Source: Aporrectodea caliginosa
Taxonomy: Eukaryota; Annelida; Clitellata; Crassiclitellata; Lumbricidae
Assembly (NCBI GenBank): GCA_020284085.1
Contig: JACEVL010001181.1
Coordinates: 1 to 64,000, forward strand
Length of the DNA: 64,000 nucleotides
Direction: 5' to 3'
The notes beneath the pieces were generated by a model, which was given only the letters and a program-made list of their open reading frames with translations, was not told where the DNA came from and did no database searches. A program made the translations under genes and the position numbers. Positions 12,801 to 24,143 of the stretch are shown in pieces (the stretch's first letter is position 1; each line of letters starts with the position of its first letter).

Positions 12801-15800
12801 TTGGCCTGTACTCTATCGGTTTGGCCTGTACTCTATCGGTTTGGCCTGTACTCTATCGGTTTTGGCCTGTACTCTATCGGTTTGGCTCTGTACTCTATCG
12901 GTTGGGCCTGTACTCTATCGGTTTGGCCTGTACTCTATCGGTTTGGCCTGTACTCTATCGGTTTGGCCTGTACTCTATCGGTTTTGGCCTGTACTCTATC
13001 GGTTTGGCCTGTACTCTATCGGTTTTGGCCTGTACTCTATCGGTTTGGCCTGTACTCTATCGGTTTTGGCCTGTACTCTATCGGTTTGGCCTGTACTCTA
13101 TCGGTTTGGCCTGTACTCTATCGGTTTTTGGCCCTGTACTCTATCGGTTTGGCCTGTACTCTATCGGTTTGGCCTGTACTCTATCGGTTTGGCCTGTACT
13201 CTATCGGTTTGGCCTGTACTCTATCGGTTTGGCCTGTACTCTATCGGTTTTGCCTGTACTCTATCGGTTTGGCCTTGTACTCTATCGGTTTGGCCTGTAC
13301 TCTATCGGTTTGGCCTGTACTCTATCGGTTTGGCCTGTACTCTATCGGTTTGGCCTGTACTCTATCGGTTTGGGCCTGTACTCTATCGGTTTGGCCTGTA
13401 CTCTATCGGTTTGGCCTGTACTCTATCGGTTTGGCCTGTACTCTATCGGTTTGGCCTGTACTCTATCGGTTTGGCCCTGTACTCTATCGGTTTGGCCTGT
13501 ACTCTATCGGTTTGGCCTGTACTCTATCGGTTTTGCCTGTACTCTATCGGTTTGGCCTGTACTCTATCGGTTTGGTCTGTACTCTATCGGTTTGGCCTGT
13601 ACTCTATCGGTTTTGGCTGCACTACTCTATCGGTTTGGCCTGTACTCTATCGGTTTGGCCTGTACTCTATCGGTTTGGCCTGTACTCTATCGGTTTGGGC
13701 CTGTACTCTATCGGTTTGGCCTGTACTCTATCGGTTTGGCCTGTACTCTATCGGTTTGGCCTGTACTCTATCGGTTTGGCCTGTACTCTATCGGTTTGGG
13801 CCCTGTACTCTATCGGTTTGGCCTGTACTTCTATCGGTGTACTCTATCGGTTTGGCCTGTACTCTATCGGTTTGGCCTGTACTCTATCGGTTTGGCCTGT
13901 ACTCTATCGGTTTGGCCTGTACTCTATCGGTTTACCCTGTACTCTATCGGTTTGGCCTGTACTCTATCGGTTTGGCCTGTACTCTATCGGTTTGGCCTGT
14001 ACTCTATCGGTTTGGCCTGTACTCTATCGGTTTGGCCTGTACTCTATCGGTTTGGGCCTGTACTCTATCGGTTTGGCCTGTACTCTATCGGTTTGGCCTG
14101 TACTCTATCGGTTTGGCCTGTACTCTATCGGTTTGGCCTGTACTCTATCGGTTTGGCCTGTACTCTATCGGTTTGGCCTGTACTCTATCGGTTTGGTTTG
14201 GCCTGTACTCTATCGGTTTTGGCCTGTACTCTATCGGTTTGGCCTGTACTCTATCGGTTTGGCCTGTACTCTATCGGTTTGGCCTGTACTCTATCGGTTT
14301 GGCCTGTACTCTATCGGTTTGGCCTGTACTCTATCGGTTTGGCCTGTACTCTATCGGTTTGGCCTGTACTCTATCGGTTTGGCCTGTACTCTATCGGTTT
14401 GGCCTGTACTCTATCGGTTTGGCCTGTACTCTATCGGTTTGGCTTGTACTCTCTATCGGTTTGGCCTGTACTCTATCGGTTTGGCCTGTACTCTATCGGT
14501 TTGGCCTGTACTCTATCGGTTTGGCCTGTACTCTATCGGTTTGGCCTGTACTCTATCGGTTTGGCCTGTACTCTATCGGTTTTAGTCTATCGGTTTGGCC
14601 TGTACTTCATCGGTTTGGCCTGTACTCTATCGGTTTGGCCTGTACTATCGGATCGGTTTGGCATGTACTCTATCGGTTTGGCCTGTACTCTATCGGTTTG
14701 GCCTGTACTCCATCTGTTTGGCTTTGTACCATCAGTTTGTCATGTACGTTATCGGTTTGGCCTGTACTCTATCGGTTTGGCCTGTACTCTATCGGTTTTC
14801 GCCTGTACTCTATCGGTTTGGCCTGTACTCTATCGGTTTGGCCTGTACTCTATCGGTTTGCCCGGCGTGTACTCTATCGGTATGGCCTGTACTCTATCGG
14901 TTTGGCCTGTACTCTATCGGTTTAGCTTGTACTCTATGGGTTTGGCCTGTACTCTATCGGTTTGGCCTGTACTCTATCGGTTTGGCCTGTACTCTATCGG
15001 TTTGGCCTGTACTCTATCGGTTTGGCCTGTACTCTATCGGTTTGGTTGTTACTGTACTCTATCATTTTGGCCTGTACTCTATCGGTTTGGCCTGTACTCT
15101 ATCGGTTTCGCCTGTACTCTATCGGTTTGGCCTGTACTCTATCGGTTTGACTGTGTACTCTATCGGTTTGGCCTGTACTCTATCGGTTTGCCCTGTACTC
15201 TATCGTTTGTTTGGCATGTACTCTGTCGGTTTGGCGTGTACTCTATCGGTTTGGCTTTGTACTCTATCGGTTTGGCTTGTACTCTATCGATTTGTCATGT
15301 ACTCTATCGGTTTTGGCCTGTACTCTATCGGTTTGGCCTGTATTCTATCGGTTTGGCCTGTACTCTATCGGATTGCTTGGCATGTACTCTATCGATTTGG
15401 GCTGTACTCTATCGGTTTGGCCTGTACTCTATCGGTTTGTTTGGCTTGTACTCTATCGGTTTGGCTGTACTCTATCGGTTTGGCCTGTACTCTATCCGTT
15501 TAGCTTGTACTCTATCGGTTTGGCCTGTGCTCTAGCGTTTTGGCCTGTACTCTACAGTTTGGTCTGGCCTAGTCTTATCTATCGGTTTGGCCTGTACTCT
15601 ATCGGTTTGGCCTGTACTCTATCGGTTTGGCCTGTACGCTATCTATCGTTTTGACATGTACTCTATCGGTTTGACCAGTACTCTTTCCTAGCATGTACTC
15701 TATCGGTTTGACCTGTACTCTATCGGATTGTTTGGCATGTACTCTATCGGTTTGGGCTGTACTCTATCGGTTTGGCCTTATCTATCGTTTTGGCCTGTAC

Positions 15801-16400
15801 TCTATCGGTTTGGCCTGTACTCTATCGGTTTGGCCTGTACTTTATCGGTTTGGCCTGTACTCTATCGGTTTGGCCTGTATTCCATTGCTTTATCCTGGAC
15901 TCTATTGGATGGCCTGTACTCCATCGGTTTGGCCTGTACTCTATCGGTTTAGCTTGTACTCTATTGGTTTGGTATGTACTCTATCGGTTTGCCTCATACT
16001 TTATCGGATTGCCTCGTGCTTTATCGGTTAGCGTCGTAGGCTACTCTATCGGTTTGCCTCATACTCTATCGGTTTGCCTAGCATTCTATCGGTTTCCATT
16101 GTACTCTATCGGTTTGCATCGTGCTCTATCGGTGTGCCTCGTACTCCATCGGTGTGCCTTGTACTGTATCGGTTTGCCTCGTACTCTATCGGTTAGCCTC
16201 GTAGGCTACTCTAACGGTTTACCTCATACTCTATCGGTTTGCTTCGTACTCTATCGGTTTGCTCGTACTCTTTCGCCGTGCCTCGTACTCTATCGGTTTG
16301 CCTCGTACTCTATCGGTTAGCCTCGTACTCCATCGGTTTTCCTCGTCGGTTTGCATTGTGCCTCTTGCCTTGTCGTACTCTATCGGTTTGAATCGTAGGC
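3823..16400 (+). repeat. 12.6 kb satellite array, 20-bp unit
   Basis: Head-to-tail array of the 20-mer tgtactctatcggtttggcc, roughly 630 copies. The core (about 4100-14600) is nearly homogeneous. Most variation is a single added or lost T or G in the ttt/gg run (19- and 21-mers) plus rare substitutions. Both edges (3823-4010 and about 15950-16400) are built of a diverged sister unit with cctcgtactttatcgg or cctcgtactctatcgg, and the zone 14580-15950 is intermediate. Because 20 is not a multiple of 3 and the unit has no stop on the + strand, all three + frames read the same 20-residue peptide cycle (GLYSIGLACTLSVWPVLYRF) for thousands of bases. The - strand carries a TAG every unit. The giant open frames are therefore a property of the unit, not evidence of a protein. 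Confidence 0.97.
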
Positions 16401-16789
16401 CTACTAGAGCCATCTGACGAATGTAATGAAACCACGGTACGGTAATGGGAACAATTAATGTATACTATTATAGCGTCTGGGGGCATTATCAGCATACTGT
16501 GGACAACGAATACTTACGTCATATATATATATTTAACAGACATATTAATTTACCATTTGCAGAATATTCAGTTTAATATTTTTAAATTAAAAACAGTTGA
16601 CTTAACATTCGATTAACCGATGACAAATAGAAAGCCAATTTTCAACCAAAGAGAAAGCTCTTTGCTCATTATTACCAATCTTTGTTGGATTGGCCTATTC
16701 CTGCCAGTATTTTGATAGAACTGTAAAATCATTCATTCAAGAAAAGCACTTTTACAGTTACCATCTAGAATAAATATAGCCAATCTTTT

Positions 16790-16847
<58 letters not shown>

Positions 16848-17485
16848 TAATATAGCCAATCTTTTATCAATCAATTAATCAAAGAAACTTTATATAACGC
16901 TTCTTCAAGATATCTACTCAGAGGCGCTCGAATTACTACTACCACTACCACTACCAAGCACCAACCCTTCAGTTCCTCAGAACTCCGACTATCCACTTCC
17001 GTCACAGCCGTCGGTAACAGAATTCTTTCATCCGTTGTCGTAGTCCGCCAGTTTATATCGCCATCGTCCTCCATCCTCCCCTTCAAAAGTGTGCTCGTGT
17101 TAAATATCGACCTGTGCGGCTTTTTCGGCTCTTGGAAGTAGTCCCCGGCGCAGCCGCTAAGCCATCAAGTCGGAACCAGTCGCGAAGCTATCGACTGTTA
17201 TCGACTTTGTTCACTTAACATGTCAGCAGCAGGACAGAAGCCTTAATTATATCAGCGGCAGGACACAACCAAACCTTGCTTACAAGGTCCATGTCAAATA
17301 ACAACAGACTAACAGTCTAACAGTCAGTCGATATCAGATCACTAGTTATTTACTTACTACCCACTGCCTACCTACATACTACTTTACTAACAAACATACA
17401 TGTATGAGGATGTATTCATGCATGAGCGCACTTGTGAGTGACTTGAGGGCGCTAGTAGGCTACTTGATAAAAAAACCAAGACCGA
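16400..17485. other. repeat-derived spacer with an (AATC)n microsatellite
   Basis: An (aatc)n run of about 60 bp occupies 16789-16847. The stretch 16880-17110 (aaagaaactttatataacgc... then a TC/AC-rich tract) looks like a decayed dispersed repeat. No gene is recognised. Confidence 0.5.
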
Positions 17486-17489
17486 ATCG

Positions 17490-17730
17490 TGTTGGTTTCA
17501 AAATGCTTACACAAAAGAGGCTAAAAGGCCTAGGAACTCAATTTGTATGTTGATGTAGCAACGTATTAGAGAAATATTGACTGAACACAGGAAAGTGTCC
17601 ACCATGCATGGATGAACTTCAGGCAGTTAGGTCAACCATCAACCAAGTCATATTTGGCAACAAGGGACGGATATGCAGGCTGCGTCAATGGTTGAGCAGA
17701 GGCATACACTCTGTGACGTCCTCGTGCTCA
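17490..17730 (+). other. upstream module of the Mab-21 genes, copy 1 (interrupted)
   Basis: The text from aaaatgcttacacaaaagagg through ctaaaaggcctaggaactca, gtagcaacgtattagagaaa and gacggatatgcaggctg matches the modules upstream of the other Mab-21 units (near 55470, 57390 and partly 20534). The match breaks off near 17730 and resumes near 18905, with LINE debris between. It is therefore the far upstream flank of the pseudogene at 20058. Confidence 0.65.
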
Positions 17731-17925
17731 TAACAGAGTTATACCCGCCGCTGACAGTTTGGCCCGTAAAACATTTATTATTAGGATGCTTTATTCTTGA
17801 ACAAAGCACTGTACACTGCACAGTTTGAAAAACCCTAGAAATTAAAATGTAACAGTTGTGATTATAGGCCATTGTAGAATGTAAACCAAAATGCGGTTAG
17901 CAATTGGTGAAATAAAGGATATACT

Positions 17926-17977
17926 TACTTACTTACTTACCTTACAAGTAGAAATATGAAAATAAGTAAGTAAGTAA
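17926..17977. repeat. TTAC/GTAA microsatellite hairpin
   Basis: An (actt)n run is followed about 25 bp later by (aagt)n. The two runs are complementary and could fold into a hairpin. Confidence 0.6.
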
Positions 17978-18229
17978 GCGTGTTCTTTAGTAAACGCAAG
18001 CAAGCGCTCGGTGCTTTATAAAGTAAAATATAATTTTGGCATAAAGAAAACGATAATTAGGAGAAGAAATAAAGTCAACTAGAAAACAGATTAATTTTTT
18101 AACTGTATGACATCTTAACCAAGAAACCGCGCCCGGTAAGGGAATCAAATCTAGGGAGATCACGGTTATGTAAGCGTTGTCGCAGGTTTTGACAAGTACA
18201 ATAATATTGACAGAGGGAGTAGGTCGCAG

Positions 18230-18860
18230 AGGGTGTGGCCAGGATTTTTACAGATGTTTCTAAAGAGGTCTACGTCAGCTTTTTTTTACACAGTTCCTCG
18301 AAGGTGGGGAAATATTTGGATAGGAAGCCAAGGTACACCAACTTGCGGACCACCGCGCTCAAAGAATCAAGTTCCTGCTTACTGGCAAAGCCCCAACATA
18401 CCGTACTTGGGAACAGCATAGCATGCGGTTGACACCGGTGGTCCGGACCAAAATCCCGAGATCCCATGTGAGATCAATATAGGATGTGCGTGTAAAGATT
18501 GCTCGGCTCGTTGCTCGTATGCAAAAAGTCTTTGAACATATTGGGGGAGGAAAACCGAACTTTTGGTAATCTCGACTCCCAATATATTCAATGACACAAC
18601 CATTTTAATGCCACGCAGGACTGGAGGGCCCTGTATAAGATTCACCTTTGGATTGGTAAAAACAATCTCACAGGATTTTGAGTGCTTCAGGTGGAGATTA
18701 GGCCTACATTTAAAAGCCCAGGTGCTAAATTAAATATCATCTAATTCCGTATTGGTGATGGAGATATTAGAAGCCAAGATAACAAGAATGCAGTCATCAG
18801 TATATTTAAGATACGATTGAAGCTGTGGAGAAGTTTTAGACCGGAGTTGGCCACCAGGAA
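18230..18860 (-). pseudogene. non-LTR retrotransposon reverse transcriptase fragment (CR1/Jockey-like)
   Basis: The - strand, read across two frames and stops, gives YTDDCILVIL (about 18776-18810; the YADD catalytic box with A changed to T), then a KHSKSCEIVFTNPK-like stretch and PPVLRGIKMVVSLNILGVEI. That is the order seen after the RT catalytic motif in CR1/L2-type LINEs (YADD, then SKSxEIIF, then LGVTL). It is followed by a thumb-like segment ending FEELCKK. The fragment is broken by stops and lacks endonuclease and N-terminal parts. It interrupts the duplicated upstream module of a Mab-21 unit. Confidence 0.75.
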
Positions 18861-18904
18861 GTTTACAGGACCCATGCCATAACCCTGTATTATTCTGGCA
18901 TTGA

Positions 18905-20057
18905 TTTCAGCCAGTGAAGATAACAGTCATGACAAACAATCCTATAATGGCTTCACAAATACACACCCAGCTAAATCCGATAACAATATACATTTTGGAA
19001 GATAATACACGCATTCTGACATGTGGCGTAATGACCGAATTTAGCTTTAGGATATTGTATTGCATTCTATTTTAAAAATGGTATAGCGCCTCTACATAGT
19101 ATAAACTATTCAGAGGCGATCTCAGGGTAAAAGCCCTCACACAGTCATATGACTACGGCTGTGTGAGGGCTAATAGTGTGAGCCTATGCATCCAATAGGC
19201 CCTATCTAGGATTGTTTTGCGGAAGTCATATAAATTTTGTTTAACTTTCATTTGTTTAACCATGCATACGTCAATTGCCAAATGCGAACGGACTTTACAG
19301 TTTGCAGCATACTTGTTTTTGTACCGGTAAGAGACATTATTTCACTATACAGCTTTACCGCTTTAAATGGTAAGCCGTAAATCACTATCAATAAATGCTT
19401 AACCCTAAATCACTATCAATAAATACTAAACGTAAATCACTATCAATAAGTGCTTAACCGTAAATCACTATCAATAAATGCTAAACCGTAAATCACTATC
19501 AATAAATGCTAAACCGTACATCACAATAAATAAATGCTAAACGTAAATCACTATCAATAAGTGCTTAACCGTAAATCACTATCAATAAATGCTAAACCGT
19601 AAATCACTATCAATAAATGCTAAACCGTATATCCGTTGCCATAACTGACACAGCCAGCACGGGTGCAATTTCATTCAGAATCTTTCTAAAAGTGGATTAT
19701 GCCTGGAAGCCAGAATAGTTGTGCAGGTATTACTTTAAAACAAATTGACGTTTCTATTTTAAAGTAGATTCCATTTGACTGTTTTGCGTACAGCAACTAG
19801 CCTATATTAATTTTATTAGATTATTAGCCTACAACTAGAAGTAGGCCTAATACCTCTACTACGATGACTATCAATTTTATAACCTAAAAATGTCTTATGA
19901 AAGTGAATTTAGACCTGTCTGGTGTCTCCTTTAGGCAGATGTTGTTATGAATCTGGAAAGTAAGCATGACACGCTGTTTTCTATGACACTGTTGTGCTAA
20001 ATCTATTGCGCACATTGTAAGAAATACTGAAGATTAGAAAATTTCCTGTACAAAGCA
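18905..20057 (+). other. upstream module of the Mab-21 pseudogene
   Basis: From about 18905 (gataacagtcatgacaaac...) to the coding start, this matches the flanks at 20640-21371 and 57760-58594. Shared text includes ccagctaaat, gattatgcctggaa, attactttaaaacaaattgac and ttgttttgcgtacagcaa. Such a long shared flank means whole gene units were duplicated, not just the coding sequence. A minisatellite (19368-19632) is expanded inside this copy. No TATA box or other promoter element can be fixed from sequence alone. Confidence 0.7.
19368..19632. repeat. 28-bp minisatellite
   Basis: About nine copies of a unit reading roughly cgtaaatcactatcaataa followed by atgctaaac (27-29 bp; some copies have gcttaac). 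The sister modules at 20534 and 57390 have at most one related stretch here, so the expansion is specific to this unit. Confidence 0.9.
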
Positions 20058-20533
20058 ATGACTTCCGATGATCTGAAAAGTTGTGACTTTACAAAAGATG
20101 GTTTCGAATAATCCGTAAAGTACTTTCGTGAGGAAGTACACCAGCCAGTCAACTACCATGTGGAAGTTTCTTTGAGATGCCCCCTTTATACTTTCTTTCA
20201 AACCCAACTGACTTTGACATCATGTACTGTGACATGACACTCTGTGCCATTTATAGTCATGTCACTGTGCCTGCAAGACGTGCGAGTTGACAATTGACAC
20301 GACAGATTGTCATGTTGGATTTGTAAGACAGAGAAATGGTGCAGAATATTTTCACAAACCGTACAACCGTAAACACATAGGTCCTGCTGTCATGGCAAAA
20401 CTACCCATTCGGGCCACTTGCCTAAAAGTGGTGTTGGGAATGATTTACGATAGATGGCGAGATCTTTATATGCTTAGCAAGGATAGTGTCTACGCCCTAT
20501 CCTGTCCACAGTGGCCACCAGAGGCACAGGAAA
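20058..20533 (+). pseudogene. truncated Mab-21/cGAS-like pseudogene
   Basis: The text matches the first ~165 codons of the intact paralogues, including CGSFFEMP, NPTDFDIMYCDMTLCAIY and CPQWPPEAQ. An in-frame TAA lies 17 codons after the ATG at 20058 (bases 20109-20111), with small indels around it. A ~7-bp deletion near 20285 shifts the frame again. After the WPPEA codons (about 20529) the gene stops matching and runs straight into the upstream module of the next unit (gaaaccttctgcgctg...). The Mab-21 C-terminal and TPR-like regions are absent, so the truncation looks like a recombination junction between tandem units. Confidence 0.85.
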
Positions 20534-21371
20534 CCTTCTGCGCTGTTAGGAGGAAGTTTAGGGAGTTGAAATAACCAGGTCACTTTGTACAGTCAAGAGA
20601 CGGATCTGCAGGCTGTGTTAATAGTTTAGACTTAAATAGGTCGCGCTCTGACCAGGCATAGCCTACACTCAGGCACAGTAACCCCATTATCGTCACTTGT
20701 AAAGATATGAAGAACAAAGGACAATAATTATTATCCGATAACGATTTCACAAATACACGTCCAGCTAAATACGAAAACAGAATCCATAAATCAAGGAAGA
20801 GAATTCGCGTTATCTGATAGGCTAAAATAATAAGCCGATCATTATGTTTATTTAAACAGACGCAAATGGCCAAATCTCAACAGACTAAACTCTCTGCATG
20901 GGGCCTATTTATCTTTGTATTAGTAAGAGGCATTAGTTGACTTAAAAGCTTGCTGCGATAAATGCTACACCGAAAATCTTTTATCGCACTGACAGTATAC
21001 GCGGATGCAGTTTTATTCAGAATTTTCTAACAGTAGATTATGTCTGGAACCCAGACGATTTGCGACGATAATACTTTGAAAGAAACTTTTCAAAGGTAAA
21101 TTCCGTTTAATTGTTTTGCGTACAGCAAATGAAGGCCTATTAATTATATGAGATTATGAGGTTATAAGTAAAATTAATACCTCTGATGAAATGACTGTCA
21201 TTTTTCGTTTACCAGTGGGCCCTAAATGTCTTATGAAAATGAAATTAAAGCCTGTTTGTTGTCTTCTTTAGACATAGGTAGTTATGAATCTGGAACTTGC
21301 GCAAGACATGCAGTTTTCTCTGACAGTATTGTGCTAAATCCATTTAACTGATTTACACACGCATTGTAACA
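20534..21371 (+). other. upstream module of the 706-residue Mab-21 gene
   Basis: Matches the other modules, from ttctgcgctgttaggaggaagt through gacggatctgcaggctg and ttgttttgcgtacagcaaatg to ttgtgctaaatccatttaactga just before the ATG. It begins directly at the end of the preceding pseudogene, so the two units are abutted. Confidence 0.7.
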
Positions 21372-23492
21372 ATGGAAAATGTCCTGAACAAAGCAATCAA
21401 TTCCGAAGATGTCAACAGTTGTGATTTTGCTAGAGATTATTACGAATTCCGTAAGGTACTTTCCTCAAAATATGAACCTATCAGGCATCTACTCTGTGGA
21501 AGTTTCTTCGAGATGCCACTTTTGTACATTCTTTCAAACCCTACTGATATTGACGAAATGTACTGTGACATGACTCTCTGTGCCATTTATGACAATGTCA
21601 ATGTGCCTGCAAGACTTGAGAGAAATGTGCTGACAATTGAAACGACAGATTGTCATGTTGGATTTGTCAGACTGAGAAACAGCGTTGAATACTTTCGCAA
21701 ACCATATGGCCTCGATAATAATGGACCTTCTTCCACAAACAAAATACCCATTCAGACCACTCGCTTAACAACTGTCCTGGGAAGGATCTATAATAGATGG
21801 CGAGACATGTGTATGCTTAGTACGGATAGTGTCTACGCCATATCCTGTCCACTGTGGCCACCAGAGGCACATGAGTGGATGACTCGGAAACGTCTGAATG
21901 GTTGGCCAACACAGAACATTGTTGAAGCAATTGTTAAAGCTGGATGTCATTTGGTTTCAAAGCCTCACGGGAAGAACCCGAACGATGACACTCAATGGAG
22001 ATATTCATTCTCACAAGCTGAAACTATTTTAATACACAACAACTGGACAGATGTACAGAAGTACATCTATCACTTGTTGAGAATCATAAAAAGAGACATA
22101 GTTAGCAACAGTGAAGGCGAAAATAAAACCTTCATTTCCAATTATTACTTGAAAACGTTAATGCTTTGGGCATGTGAGGAAAAACCTTCGGTATTTTGGG
22201 AAGACAAAAACATACTGACATCTGTGAGAGAATTACTTCTTGATTTCATTGAAAAACTGATCGAAAGGAACATTCCACACTATTTCATGCCTACAAATAA
22301 TATAATGGATGACTTGCCATGCAACACCGATATAGGCAATGAAATCCGTTTATTGCATAGCTATGGAGAAGAAGAAATTTTTCGGTTAGTGAGGAAAGAA
22401 CCAAAGGCATATCAGATGGATCCAGGCTTCATTGTTTTGCCCAATCACATTCTCTATCCACTTTTGGCCAAACTTTCCCGTAGTTTATATCTTTCTAGAA
22501 ATAGTATCGAGGATAGACAACTGCAGGTGTCTAGGATACTTAGCATTTGCAGTTCGAATTACTTCTGCCCAGAGCTAGAATATTTACACAAAGGCATAAT
22601 GATGCATCTTCAACTGTTGAAGTTTAACAAATACGAGAATCAAAAGCGCAGACAAGATTTTATTACATCTGCAGAAGATTTATTTGATCTGTCAATTCAA
22701 AAATTGGATCACGGTTTTACACGCATTCGATTGCACCTTGGTTGGTCAATCTTTGAAATTTACCAGCAACTTTTATTACTGTGTGGAGGTAAACACGACG
22801 AAAATCAGAATCTAATGCTGTACTCTGGATCATGTGTGCCTAGGACCGCATCTACATGTTGCTACGTAAGAGACGGAGATAGCTATTTAAAAACTCATTC
22901 TTCATTTTCACCAAACAGAATGGAAACATGTATCTTTCACATTTTACAAGAGATAATGTTGAATGAGATAACATTACCATTGAATTCGACGTATTTTGTC
23001 TGTTCCGCCTTTCGGGCTAACTATTTCTACAATGCTCTTTGTGACTACAAAAAGGCGCTCGATCTGTGTAACGAAGCCAGCAAACAACTGAATTGCTTAT
23101 CAGTTTTTCAAAGACAGTTTTTTGGCGAATTTCTTCTTTTCCCGCTGATAGATGAATGGAGTGGATTATATGATATGTACATCCAGATTGTTCTTGGTTT
23201 TGTCACTCTGTACAAAACTGTAACAGCATCGCCAATAGTGAGAAAGCGAAAGATTCCTGTTTACATCTGTTCTGTTCAATATCTTAGATATATCTATACG
23301 CGATGCTGTGCAATTCTCAATGAGCCCGTTACAGACTTTGGCCGCGAATATGAACCTATTTACCGACATAAAGGTAGAATCAACATTATGAGGTGCCAGA
23401 GGGACTTCTCCAATGCAATGCTGCGAACTGCTCTATGTATAGGCCCACTAGAGAACCAGGCCTCGCGCATTTGTGTAGCAGCCGAGGCGTAG
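21372..23492 (+). CDS. Mab-21 domain nucleotidyltransferase-fold protein (cGAS-like receptor candidate), 706 aa
   Basis: Single uninterrupted frame. The N-terminal lobe has the nucleotidyltransferase signature G43-S44 followed by the acidic pair D59-x-D61 (TDIDEMY), the expected metal ligands of the fold. A third acidic ligand could not be placed. Next comes WPPEAHEW (162-169), then a clear Mab-21 helical domain: WRYSFSQAE (209-217), YIYHLLRIIKRD (231-242), SNYYLKTLMLWACEEKP (256-272) and PHYFMPTNN (302-310). Residues ~400-700 are helical with a TPR-like stretch (about 535-580). cGAS-like receptors in animals make cyclic dinucleotides for STING; that activity is not shown here, and other Mab-21 proteins are inactive. 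The start is the first ATG after the conserved flank; the sister genes lack it and use a downstream ATG. The last three codons and TAG fall in an inserted hAT-like element. Confidence 0.9.
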   Translation: MENVLNKAINSEDVNSCDFARDYYEFRKVLSSKYEPIRHLLCGSFFEMPLLYILSNPTDIDEMYCDMTLCAIYDNVNVPARLERNVLTIETTDCHVGFVRLRNSVEYFRKPYGLDNNGPSSTNKIPIQTTRLTTVLGRIYNRWRDMCMLSTDSVYAISCPLWPPEAHEWMTRKRLNGWPTQNIVEAIVKAGCHLVSKPHGKNPNDDTQWRYSFSQAETILIHNNWTDVQKYIYHLLRIIKRDIVSNSEGENKTFISNYYLKTLMLWACEEKPSVFWEDKNILTSVRELLLDFIEKLIERNIPHYFMPTNNIMDDLPCNTDIGNEIRLLHSYGEEEIFRLVRKEPKAYQMDPGFIVLPNHILYPLLAKLSRSLYLSRNSIEDRQLQVSRILSICSSNYFCPELEYLHKGIMMHLQLLKFNKYENQKRRQDFITSAEDLFDLSIQKLDHGFTRIRLHLGWSIFEIYQQLLLLCGGKHDENQNLMLYSGSCVPRTASTCCYVRDGDSYLKTHSSFSPNRMETCIFHILQEIMLNEITLPLNSTYFVCSAFRANYFYNALCDYKKALDLCNEASKQLNCLSVFQRQFFGEFLLFPLIDEWSGLYDMYIQIVLGFVTLYKTVTASPIVRKRKIPVYICSVQYLRYIYTRCCAILNEPVTDFGREYEPIYRHKGRINIMRCQRDFSNAMLRTALCIGPLENQASRICVAAEA

Positions 23493-24143
23493 CCATGAAG
23501 TGCAGACGGATATTTGTCCCTAGACGCCAAAGGAAAGGCGCTCTTAATTGCGGGTTAAAATTAGTTACATTACTCTTGATCTTGATGCAAGTTTAACTAA
23601 GATATCTTAAATAAATTTTGGCGCTCCAAAATATCCAGTTCTATCCTCATTACTTACAAACCAGATGTCAGGCATGATTTTGGCGCCTTATTGAGCACTA
23701 AGGAAACCATAATAATTATATTCATTACAAAATAATGCAAACCAACAAACAAAAGACTGTTAGACTATTCAGAATCAGTATTTTCGTATAAAACCATGAC
23801 TCGGTTCTAGCTCAAGTAATATCGTTCATGTACTAAAAGTGGCATCTGGTTTTATATAATATTATAAACAAATTAGGCATAGTAAGCTTTTGTAAACTAT
23901 GTCTACGAGTCTTCGACAGTCATGTATAATTTGAATTTTTTGACATTTAGACACCATGTTTGCAATCGTATATATAGATTTATATGACCTAGGTATAGGC
24001 TACTAAACTATGTTTTTTATATTTTATACAATTAAAATTTAAATTGCCAATGGTTTTTTTTGGAAAGTGAGAAAATAAAACAGGGAGAGGCGCCAATTTC
24101 ACAGTTCGTCCCCGGGGTGCGAAATATCCTAGCCACGCCTCTG
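23482..24143. mobile_element. hAT-like non-autonomous insertion, 662 bp
   Basis: The left end ccgaggcgtagccat and right end (reverse complement cagaggcgtggctagg) are imperfect inverted repeats. The flanks are tgtagcag (23474-23481) and tgtcgcag (24144-24151), an 8-bp duplication with one mismatch. The paralogous locus at about 60630-60650 has the uninterrupted sequence gtgcagcagaggaaatg, so this is an insertion with a recognisable empty site. No transposase frame is visible. Confidence 0.7.

Noticed and set aside
3734..15654. Giant open frames of up to ~2089 codons over the satellite
   Set aside because: They arise in all three + frames because the 20-bp unit lacks a + strand stop. The translation is one 20-residue cycle with no domain, so no protein is annotated.
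3823..16400. CRISPR-like regular repeat appearance
   Set aside because: Units are contiguous with no unique spacers, and the window is eukaryotic.
17648..17872. Small - strand frames over the Mab-21 upstream modules (also 20580-20873 and 57613-57870)
   Set aside because: They are antisense frames over conserved non-coding flanks and are not preserved in frame among the modules.
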